Of a stretch of 5,091 nt of DNA, positions 1 through 5,091 are shown piece after piece. The notes beneath the pieces are model-generated. The model saw only the letters and a list, made by a program, of their open reading frames with translations. It had not been told where the DNA came from and did not search any database. How positions within the stretch are numbered: the stretch's first letter is position 1; every line of letters starts with the position of its first letter. The position numbers were made by a program, and so were the translations under genes. The stretch comes from Streptomyces speibonae (GTDB lineage Bacteria > Actinomycetota > Actinomycetes > Streptomycetales > Streptomycetaceae). The stretch is from contig KL568644.1 of NCBI GenBank assembly GCA_000715605.1, positions 1,912-7,002 of the forward strand, written 5' to 3'.

Positions 1-932
1 TCCGCAGTGACCCGCCGGTCGTGGCGGGCGGCTTCGTCCACCCCTCCCTCGACCGGATCGGTGATCTGGAAGCGCTCGACCCCGCAACGGGCGAGCGGGT
101 GTGGCGGAAGGACGCGCCCGAGTACCAGGGCCTGGAGGCGGTCGGCGACATGCTCCTGCTGACCCGCGGCGACGGGACGGTCACGGGCGTGGACGCCGCA
201 TCCGGCGAGACCCGCTGGTCCACCCGGATCCCGGGCCATGGCGTGCCGTACTTCACCTCCTTCGCCAGGGAGACGGCTGAGACGGGGGAGACCGGCACGG
301 CGGGGCAGGCGGTGAAGGCGGCGGAGCCGTCGGCGTACACGACGAGCACCTCCCGGGACGGGAGCCGGACCCGGGTCACCGCGGTGGACCCCGCGACCGG
401 TGAGGTGCGCTGGGACGCCGAGCTGGAGGGGTCGCTGACGCCCGTGGGAGCCGCGGGCGGGGACGTGTACCTCGTCGCCGACGGCGATGTGTCCGGGGAC
501 GCGGAGGCCGTGCTCCGCTACACGCCCGCCACCGGCGACACCCGCCGGGTGACGCTGGAGGTGCCCGTCGCGGAGGCGCAGGGCGGGGTGCACGGAGACA
601 CCGTGTACCTCATGGGTGCGGGCGGTTCGCTGGTCGCCGTCGACATGGCCGCCGGGACCGAGCGGTGGCGCCTGGAGACGGGTGTGAGCCGGGGCTCGGT
701 GCCCGCCTCCGACGGGCGACACGTGTATGTGACCGCGCCCGACGGGCGGCTGCTGGGCGTCGACGCCCGCGAAGGCAAGCTCCTCGGCCAGACCCGGCCG
801 CGTCTCGGCGCCGATTCCGACCGGGTCCCCGCGTCGCTGCCGACGCCCGTGCTCGCGGGAGGCCACGTCTACGCCGGCGCGCCCGACGGCACCGTGTTCG
901 GCATGTCGGGGCGCGACCCGGCCGCCTGGTGA
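1..932 (+). CDS. PQQ-like beta-propeller protein, C-terminal part (5' end outside window)
   Basis: The reading frame is open to the left edge (first full codon at base 3), so the GTG at 21 is probably internal and about 309 residues of a larger protein are visible. The sequence is built from beta-propeller blades of the PQQ_2 type. Their signature, D-x-A-[TS]-G-x-x-x-W or a close variant, recurs as LDPATGERVW, VDAASGETRW, VDPATGEVRW, YTPATGDTR, VDMAAGTERW and VDAREGKLL. Each is followed by a strand such as DTVYLMGAGGSLVAVD or GHVYAGAPDGTVFGM. No membrane segment or kinase motif falls in the visible part. In Streptomyces such propellers are often the extracytoplasmic or sensor domain of a Ser/Thr protein kinase (AfsK is the known kinase with a PQQ-type C-terminus). 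That identity is inference, since the N-terminus is missing; a free-standing secreted propeller is the alternative. The gene converges on ilvD with 33 bp between stop codons. Confidence 0.85.
   Translation, partial: RSDPPVVAGGFVHPSLDRIGDLEALDPATGERVWRKDAPEYQGLEAVGDMLLLTRGDGTVTGVDAASGETRWSTRIPGHGVPYFTSFARETAETGETGTAGQAVKAAEPSAYTTSTSRDGSRTRVTAVDPATGEVRWDAELEGSLTPVGAAGGDVYLVADGDVSGDAEAVLRYTPATGDTRRVTLEVPVAEAQGGVHGDTVYLMGAGGSLVAVDMAAGTERWRLETGVSRGSVPASDGRHVYVTAPDGRLLGVDAREGKLLGQTRPRLGADSDRVPASLPTPVLAGGHVYAGAPDGTVFGMSGRDPAAW
270..296 (+). repeat. Three tandem 9-bp repeats encoding Glu-Thr-Ala/Gly
   Basis: Three in-frame 9-bp units (GAGACGGCT, GAGACGGGG, GAGACCGGC) encode ETA-ETG-ETG inside the propeller gene, followed by a low-complexity Gly/Ala stretch. 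They sit between two blade motifs, so they most likely form a flexible surface loop or linker. The units differ by one or a few bases, so the array is not freshly expanded. Confidence 0.7.
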
Positions 933-941
933 TCCGACGGG

Positions 942-955
942 CGCCCGCGAGGGCG
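942..955. terminator. Candidate bidirectional terminator hairpin between convergent genes
   Basis: CGCCC (942-946) and GGGCG (951-955) form a perfect 5-bp stem around a GCGA tetraloop, which fits the GNRA loop class on the + strand. It begins 10 bp after the propeller stop codon and ends 11 bp after the ilvD stop codon, in the only gap between the converging genes. There is no T-tract on either side, but Streptomyces terminators often lack one. An overlapping 10-bp palindrome (938-947) could compete. The stem is short, so confidence is low. Confidence 0.35.
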
Positions 956-965
956 GACCGGGCGG

Positions 966-2819
966 TCAGCCCAGCTTGCTCACGTCCCGCACCGCGCCCT
1001 TGTCCGCGCTGGTCGCCATCGCCGCGTACGCGCGCAGGGCCGCCGAGACCTTGCGGTCGCGGTTCCTCGGCACGTACCGCCCGCCCAGCGCCTGCTCGCG
1101 CCGGCTGAGCTCGTCCTCGTCGACCAGCAGCTCGATGGAGCGGCTGGGGATGTCGATGCGGATGCGGTCGCCGTCCTCGACCAGGGCGATGGTGCCGCCC
1201 GAGGCCGCCTCCGGGGAGGCGTGGCCGATGGACAGACCGGAGGTGCCGCCGGAGAAGCGGCCGTCGGTGACCAGCGCGCAGGCCTTCCCGAGGCCGCGGC
1301 TCTTCAGGTACGACGTCGGGTAGAGCATCTCCTGCATGCCGGGCCCGCCCTTGGGGCCCTCGTAGCGGATGACGACGACGTCGCCCTCCTTGACCTGCTT
1401 GGTGAGGATCTTCTCGACGGCCTCCTCCTGCGACTCGCAGACGACCGCCGGGCCCTCGAAGGTCCAGATGGACTCGTCGACACCGGCCGTCTTGACGACG
1501 CAGCCGTCGACCGCCAGGTTGCCGCGCAGCACCGCGAGGCCGCCGTCCTTGGAGTAGGCGTGCTCGACGGAGCGGATGCAGCCGCTCTCGGCGTCCTCGT
1601 CCAGGGATTCCCAGCGCTCGGACTGGGAGAAGGCCTCCGCCGACCGCACGCAGCCGGGGGCGGCGTGCCAGAGCTCCAGCGCCTCCCGGGAGGGCGAGCC
1701 GCCGCGGACGTCCCAGGTCTTCAGCCAGTCGGCGAGCGAGGGGCTGTGGACGGAGTGCACGTCCTCGTTGAGCAGCCCCGCGCGGTGCAGCTCGCCCAGC
1801 AGGGCGGGGATGCCTCCCGCGCGGTGCACGTCCTCCATGTAGTACGTGCGGTCCTTGGCGACGTTCGGGGCGACCTTGGCCAGGCAGGGGACGCGGCGCG
1901 AGAGGGCGTCCATCTCGGTGAGGCCGAAGGAGACGTCGGCCTCCTGGGCGGCGGCCAGCAGGTGCAGGATCGTGTTGGTGGAACCGCCCATCGCGATGTC
2001 GAGCGCCATGGCGTTCTCGAAGGCCGCCGGCGTGGCGATGTTGCGGGGCAGGACCGAGTCGTCGTCCTGCTCGTAGTAGCGGCGGGTCAGCTCGAGCACC
2101 GTGCGCGCGGCGTCCTCGTAGAGGGCCTTGCGGGCGGTGTGGGTGGCCAGCACCGAACCGTTGCCGGGCAGGGAGAGGCCGATGGCCTCGGTGAGGCAGT
2201 TCATCGAGTTGGCGGTGAACATGCCGGAACAGGAGCCACAGGTCGGGCAGGCGTTCTCCTCGATGCGGAGCACGTCCGCGTCGGAGACCTTGTCGTTGGC
2301 CGCCTCGACCATGGCGTCCACCAGGTCCAGCGTGCGGACCGTGCCGTCGACCAGGGTGGCGCGGCCGGACTCCATCGGGCCGCCGGAGACGAAGACCGTG
2401 GGGATGTTCAGGCGCAGGGCCGCGTTGAGCATCCCCGGCGTGATCTTGTCGCAGTTGGAGATGCAGATCAGGGCGTCCGCGCAGTGTGCCTCGACCATGT
2501 ACTCCACGCTGTCCGCGATCAGGTCGCGGGAGGGGAGGGAGTACAGCATGCCGCCGTGGCCCATCGCGATGCCGTCGTCGACGGCGATGGTGTTGAACTC
2601 GCGCGGGATGCCGCCGGCCGCCGTCACCGCCTCGCTGACGATCCGGCCGACCGGGGCGAGGTGGGTGTGTCCGGGGACGAACTCGGTGAAGCTGTTGGCG
2701 ATCGCGATGATCGGCTTGCGGCCGATGTCCGCGCCCGGTACACCGGAGGCGCGCATAAGGGCGCGGGCGCCCGCCATGTTGCGGCCGTGGGTGACTGTGC
2801 GGGACCTCAGATCGGGCAT
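966..2819 (-). CDS. ilvD: Dihydroxy-acid dehydratase (EC 4.2.1.9)
   Basis: IlvD dehydrates 2,3-dihydroxyisovalerate and 2,3-dihydroxy-3-methylvalerate to the 2-keto acids leading to valine, leucine and isoleucine, in the cytoplasm, using an iron-sulfur cluster and Mg. The 617 residues match the length and, from memory, the sequence of enterobacterial IlvD along the whole protein. Visible landmarks are [12 protein letters not shown] near residue 10, the first signature CDKITPG at 123-129 (C123 cluster ligand; K125 the family's carbamylated, metal-binding lysine), the Cys-rich CPTCGSC at 191-197, [13 protein letters not shown] at 486-498, and the second signature [14 protein letters not shown] at 515-528, whose first serine is the likely catalytic base. 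Residue 50 is Gly (VPGHTHL), as in the E. coli type. The ATG start is supported by a strong ribosome site 9 nt upstream. The 149-bp gap behind tetR suggests its own promoter. The protein looks complete and intact. Confidence 0.98.
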   Translation of the reverse strand: MPDLRSRTVTHGRNMAGARALMRASGVPGADIGRKPIIAIANSFTEFVPGHTHLAPVGRIVSEAVTAAGGIPREFNTIAVDDGIAMGHGGMLYSLPSRDLIADSVEYMVEAHCADALICISNCDKITPGMLNAALRLNIPTVFVSGGPMESGRATLVDGTVRTLDLVDAMVEAANDKVSDADVLRIEENACPTCGSCSGMFTANSMNCLTEAIGLSLPGNGSVLATHTARKALYEDAARTVLELTRRYYEQDDDSVLPRNIATPAAFENAMALDIAMGGSTNTILHLLAAAQEADVSFGLTEMDALSRRVPCLAKVAPNVAKDRTYYMEDVHRAGGIPALLGELHRAGLLNEDVHSVHSPSLADWLKTWDVRGGSPSREALELWHAAPGCVRSAEAFSQSERWESLDEDAESGCIRSVEHAYSKDGGLAVLRGNLAVDGCVVKTAGVDESIWTFEGPAVVCESQEEAVEKILTKQVKEGDVVVIRYEGPKGGPGMQEMLYPTSYLKSRGLGKACALVTDGRFSGGTSGLSIGHASPEAASGGTIALVEDGDRIRIDIPSRSIELLVDEDELSRREQALGGRYVPRNRDRKVSAALRAYAAMATSADKGAVRDVSKLG

Positions 2820-2828
2820 CGTCGCTCG

Positions 2829-2835
2829 CTCCTTC
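2829..2835 (-). promoter_or_regulatory. Ribosome binding site of ilvD
   Basis: On the - strand GAAGGAG ends 9 nt before the ATG at 2819. It is close to the ideal anti-16S complement and decides this start over the out-of-frame ATG at 2871. Confidence 0.85.
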
Positions 2836-2855
2836 GGAGAGTTCTGACGGCATCG

Positions 2856-2887
2856 AGCGTACGCCGGTCATCCAGAGGGCGGGACAA
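2856..2887 (-). promoter_or_regulatory. Tentative ilvD promoter
   Basis: Reading the - strand, TTGTCC (2887-2882) is followed after 20 nt by TACGCT (2861-2856), which fits the TAnnnT form of a Streptomyces -10 box. The transcript would start near 2849, giving a leader of about 30 nt that contains the ribosome site. The spacer is longer than the usual 16-19 nt, so the -35 assignment is weak and the -10 may act alone or with an activator. Confidence 0.3.
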
Positions 2888-2915
2888 GGTGTCCGGAATA
2901 CGGGACGAATGTCTC
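2880..2915. promoter_or_regulatory. Candidate operator: paired direct and inverted repeats upstream of ilvD
   Basis: CGGGAC occurs at 2880-2885 and again at 2901-2906, exactly 21 bp apart (two helical turns), and each copy is followed by TGTC (2890-2893 and 2910-2913). The first copy is part of a perfect inverted repeat, GGACA-agg-TGTCC (2882-2894). The stretch 2891-2906 is a second, imperfect dyad with 6 of 8 base pairs. The block lies 61-96 bp upstream of the ilvD start and overlaps the tentative -35 box, a good position for a repressor. The binding protein is unknown; the neighbouring TetR protein is one candidate. Confidence 0.4.
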
Positions 2916-2945
2916 AGTGCCGCCCGGCAGGGCAGCGCCACGCGG

Positions 2946-2960
2946 GGGTGGTTCCCACCC
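2946..2960 (-). terminator. Weak candidate terminator after tetR
   Basis: GGGTGG (2946-2951) and CCACCC (2955-2960) form a perfect 6-bp GC-rich stem around a 3-nt loop, 8 bp beyond the tetR stop codon. A smaller stem (GCCC-ggca-GGGC, 2922-2933) follows. No T-tract is present. It would separate the isomerase-tetR transcript from ilvD. Confidence 0.35.
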
Positions 2961-2968
2961 GGACGGCG

Positions 2969-3616
2969 TCAGCGGCCGGTCAGGTGGCCCTGCACCACGG
3001 GCGCCACGCGGCGCACGATCTCCTCGGGGCTCACCGAGGCCAGCGGCTCCACCTTGATCACGTAGCGGATCATCACGATGCCGACCAGCTGGGCGGCGGC
3101 CAGTTCGGCGCGCAGCTCCGCGTCCGCCGCGTCGATCCGGTCGGCGACGCGGCGCAGCAGCTGGCCGGCGATCAGGCGGCGGAAGACCGCGGCGGCCGTC
3201 TCGTTGTTCACGGCGGAGCGGACGATCGCGAGCAGCGGGGACCGGGTGACGGGGTTCTCCCAGAGCCCGATGATCAGACGGGTCATCTGCTCGCCGATCT
3301 CCTCCACCGGGCCCTCGGAGATCGTGTCCCGCACGGCGAGCGCCGGAGCGAAGGCGACCTCGACGGCGGCCTCGAACACCTGCTCCTTGGTGCCGAAGTA
3401 GTGGTGCACCAGCGCCGGGTCGACCCCGGCCGACTTGGCGATCCCCCGCACGGACGTCTTGTCGTACCCCCGCGCGGAGAACTCCTCGCGGGCCGCGTCG
3501 AGGATGCGGTCCCGGGTGCCGGCCGCTTCCGTGCGGGGCGGACGGCCGCGGCGCCGCGTGGTGCCGTCGCCCCGCGCGGAGGCGCCCGGACCGTTGCTCG
3601 CGGTGAGGCCGGTCAC
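2969..3616 (-). CDS. TetR/AcrR-family transcriptional repressor
   Basis: The 215-residue protein has the usual TetR size and layout. A basic, disordered N-terminus includes RRRGRPPR (21-28), an AT-hook-like patch. The DNA-binding domain spans about residues 33-83, with the helix-turn-helix around [21 protein letters not shown] (54-74) and the family-typical [12 protein letters not shown] ending. The helical ligand-binding part (about 90-215) contains [18 protein letters not shown] and [18 protein letters not shown], which resemble the TetR_C_16 type of C-terminal domain (from memory). The start is a GTG at 3616 that overlaps the upstream isomerase stop as GTGA. I see no ribosome site before it, so translation is probably coupled to the isomerase gene. 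The effector is unknown. Likely targets are its own operon and possibly the repeat block upstream of ilvD; neither is shown by sequence alone. Confidence 0.93.
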   Translation of the reverse strand: MTGLTASNGPGASARGDGTTRRRGRPPRTEAAGTRDRILDAAREEFSARGYDKTSVRGIAKSAGVDPALVHHYFGTKEQVFEAAVEVAFAPALAVRDTISEGPVEEIGEQMTRLIIGLWENPVTRSPLLAIVRSAVNNETAAAVFRRLIAGQLLRRVADRIDAADAELRAELAAAQLVGIVMIRYVIKVEPLASVSPEEIVRRVAPVVQGHLTGR

Positions 3617-4452
3617 CGGCGGGGCGCCCGGATCGTGGAGGAGTCGGAGGCGAGGTGGAGACGCGTGAAGGCCAGCGCCTCGGCCAGATCGGCCTCCCGC
3701 TCCGCGCTCGACATGGCCCGCCGCGTGTTGACCTCGATGACGACATGGCCGTCGAAGCCGTTCGATGCGAGGCTTCCCAGCACCTCCGCGCAGGGCTGGT
3801 CACCGCGGCCGGGGACGAGGTGCTCGTCCTTGGCCGAGCCCTTGCCGTCGGCGAGGTGCACATGGCCGAGACGGTCGCCCATGCGGTCGATCATCCGCAG
3901 GGTGTCGGTGCGGGCGGTCGAGGCGTGGCTGAGGTCGATCGTGAAGTGGCGGTAGTCCTCCTTGGTGACGTCCCAGTCGGGGGCGTAGGCGAGCATCTCG
4001 CGGTCGCGGTAGCGCCAGGGGTACATGTTCTCCACGGCGAACCGCACGTCCGTCTCGCCGGCCATCCGCCAGATGCCCTCCACGAAGTCGCGGGCGTACT
4101 GCCGCTGCCAGCGGAAGGGGGGATGGACGACGACCGTGCCGGCGCCGAGCTTCTCGGCGGCCGCCTGGGCCCGCTGGAGCTTGGTCCAGGGGTCGGTGGA
4201 CCACACGCGCTGCGTGATGAGCAGGCAGGGCGCGTGGATGGCCAGGATGGGGATCCGGTGGTAGTCGCTGAGTCTGCGCAGTGCCTCGATGTCCTGGCTG
4301 ACCGGATCGGTCCACACCATGACCTCGACGCCGTCGTACCCGAGGCGCGCGGCGATCTCGAAGGCCGTCGCCGTCGACTCCGGGTAGACGGAGGCCGTCG
4401 ACAGGGCGACCTTCGCGTCCGGGATGCGGACTACGTCCCTTGGTTCTGCCAC
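3613..4452 (-). CDS. TIM-barrel sugar phosphate isomerase/epimerase-like protein
   Basis: This 279-residue protein belongs to the xylose-isomerase-like TIM-barrel (AP_endonuc_2) superfamily, whose members isomerise or epimerise sugars and related compounds with a divalent metal. The expected strand-end metal and substrate residues are visible in order: E43 (GVEVMVW), H73 (AIHAP), H110 (VVVHPP), E141 (AVENMYP), D173 and H176 (IDLSH), H197/H199 (HVHLAD) with D202, H211 (EHLVPGRGD) and E240 (VVIEVNT). The pattern looks more like an epimerase-type enzyme than endonuclease IV, but the substrate cannot be told. The start is GTG; it has no well-spaced ribosome site and a -10-like box 7 nt upstream, so it may be leaderless. 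It overlaps tetR by 4 bp (GTGA) and follows ppx after 82 bp. There is no signal peptide, so it is probably cytoplasmic. Confidence 0.9.
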   Translation of the reverse strand: MAEPRDVVRIPDAKVALSTASVYPESTATAFEIAARLGYDGVEVMVWTDPVSQDIEALRRLSDYHRIPILAIHAPCLLITQRVWSTDPWTKLQRAQAAAEKLGAGTVVVHPPFRWQRQYARDFVEGIWRMAGETDVRFAVENMYPWRYRDREMLAYAPDWDVTKEDYRHFTIDLSHASTARTDTLRMIDRMGDRLGHVHLADGKGSAKDEHLVPGRGDQPCAEVLGSLASNGFDGHVVIEVNTRRAMSSAEREADLAEALAFTRLHLASDSSTIRAPRR

Positions 4453-4459
4453 GAGCCTC

Positions 4460-4465
4460 AGGTTA
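4460..4465 (-). promoter_or_regulatory. Candidate -10 box of a leaderless isomerase transcript
   Basis: On the - strand TAACCT fits TAnnnT and ends 7 nt before the GTG at 4452, the spacing typical of actinobacterial leaderless transcripts. No clear -35 box is seen. The alternative ribosome site GAGG sits only 3 nt from the GTG, too close to work well. Confidence 0.4.
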
Positions 4466-4534
4466 CGGGGTGGGGTCGGGTGGATGCGGGGTGCCCGCTG
4501 GCCGTTGTGGTGAGTGCCATAGGCGCGTGCCGCG

Positions 4535-5091
4535 CTACGCCTGACCCATGTGGTCCAGGCGGCGGAGGATGACGCCCTCCCTCAGGGCCCAGGGGCAGAT
4601 CTCCAGGCGTTCGATGCCGAACAGGTCCATCGCGCCTTCCGCGACCAGGGCCCCGGCGAGCAGCTGCCCCGCGCGGGCCTCGGAGACGCCGGGGAGCTCG
4701 GCGCGCTCGGAGGCGGTCATGGCGGCGAGCCTGGGCACCCAGGCCTCCAGGGACTCCCGTTTCAGCTCGCGCTGGACGTAGAGGCCCTCGGCGGAGCGGG
4801 CCGCTCCCGCGAGCCGGGCGAGCTGCTTGAACGTCTTGGACGTGGCCACCACGTGGTCGGGGGCGCCCAGGCGGCTGAAGTCACCCACCGTGCGGGCGAT
4901 CTCGGTGCGCACATGGCGGCGCAGCGCGCGGACGTCGTCCGGCTCGGGCGGGTCGCCGGGCAGCCAGCCGGCGGTGAGGCGGCCGGCGCCGAGCGGCAGC
5001 GACACCGCGGTGTCGGGCTCCTCGTCGAGGCCGTAGGCGATCTCCAACGAGCCGCCGCCGATGTCGATGACGAGGAGTTTCCCGGCCGACC
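4535..5091 (-). CDS. Ppx/GppA-family phosphatase, short actinobacterial form, C-terminal part
   Basis: The frame is open to the right edge, so the TTG at 5047 is internal and 184 C-terminal residues are visible. Ppx/GppA proteins are ASKHA-fold enzymes that release phosphate from polyphosphate or from pppGpp. The second phosphate-binding loop reads [14 protein letters not shown] (residues 7-20 of the visible part), followed by LPLGAGRLT (31-39), [15 protein letters not shown] (82-96) and the closing motif [15 protein letters not shown] (165-179). The TSKTF and CPWALREG motifs resemble, as I recall, the mycobacterial PPX1 type. The protein stops five residues after that last motif, so it lacks the HD-like C-terminal domains of E. 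coli Ppx and GppA. The first half, with the catalytic acid, is outside the window. Polyphosphatase activity is inferred from the family; substrate preference is uncertain. The gene reads toward the isomerase gene, 82 bp away. Confidence 0.9.
   Translation of the reverse strand, partial: SAGKLLVIDIGGGSLEIAYGLDEEPDTAVSLPLGAGRLTAGWLPGDPPEPDDVRALRRHVRTEIARTVGDFSRLGAPDHVVATSKTFKQLARLAGAARSAEGLYVQRELKRESLEAWVPRLAAMTASERAELPGVSEARAGQLLAGALVAEGAMDLFGIERLEICPWALREGVILRRLDHMGQA

Noticed and set aside
610..2871. 753-residue open frame on the - strand
   Set aside because: It overlaps ilvD in another frame and the propeller gene on the opposite strand. The product is Arg/Gly/Pro/His-rich low-complexity sequence typical of a GC-rich shadow frame.
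2820..2968. Attenuator leader peptide for ilvD
   Set aside because: The only short reading frame examined (ATG at 2871) is not rich in Leu, Ile or Val codons and runs out of frame into ilvD. No terminator/antiterminator pair was found.
1221..3065. 614-residue open frame on the + strand opposite ilvD
   Set aside because: It is antisense to a certain ilvD and runs past its start. Its composition (Gly, Val, Asp, Arg-rich, no recognisable motif) is the usual shadow of a GC-rich gene.
4521..4542. Hairpins at the ppx stop codon (GCGCG-tgc-CGCGC, and AGGCG with CGCCT)
   Set aside because: Both stems are only 5 bp, are mutually exclusive and overlap the coding end; in such GC-rich sequence they may be chance.
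2909..4572. Two long + strand frames (2909-3955 and 3655-4572)
   Set aside because: They lie antisense to tetR and the isomerase gene, overlap one another and show no motif or ribosome site.
1..5091. Mobile elements, CRISPR arrays, tRNA or rRNA genes
   Set aside because: No transposase or integrase motif, terminal repeats, spaced direct repeats or RNA-gene signatures were seen.

Overview
The window is very GC-rich with strong G/C preference at third codon positions, GTG starts and closely packed genes. This, and the protein types, point to a Streptomyces or close actinomycete chromosome. It looks like ordinary core chromosome: I see no insertion sequence, phage gene, CRISPR array, tRNA or rRNA.

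Layout. On the + strand, bases 1-932 hold the C-terminal part of a PQQ-type beta-propeller protein whose start lies left of the window. Everything else reads on the - strand. From right to left these are the C-terminal part of a short, single-domain Ppx/GppA-family phosphatase (cut by the right edge), a 279-residue TIM-barrel sugar phosphate isomerase/epimerase-like protein, a TetR-family repressor whose GTG start overlaps the isomerase stop codon, and a complete ilvD (dihydroxy-acid dehydratase). The propeller gene and ilvD converge across a 33-bp gap containing a small hairpin.

How the genes may work together. IlvD makes the 2-keto acid precursors of valine, isoleucine and, through valine's precursor, leucine. 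The isomerase-like gene and tetR are probably one translationally coupled unit, so the repressor may respond to a ligand connected with the isomerase. The Ppx-like protein would hydrolyse polyphosphate and possibly (p)ppGpp. A ppx gene near a TIM-barrel gene resembles the arrangement I recall in mycobacteria. The region between tetR and ilvD (149 bp) carries a cluster of direct and inverted repeats at a plausible promoter position, which is the most interesting non-coding signal here. I found no convincing evidence of a wholly new system; the points of interest are regulatory and contextual.
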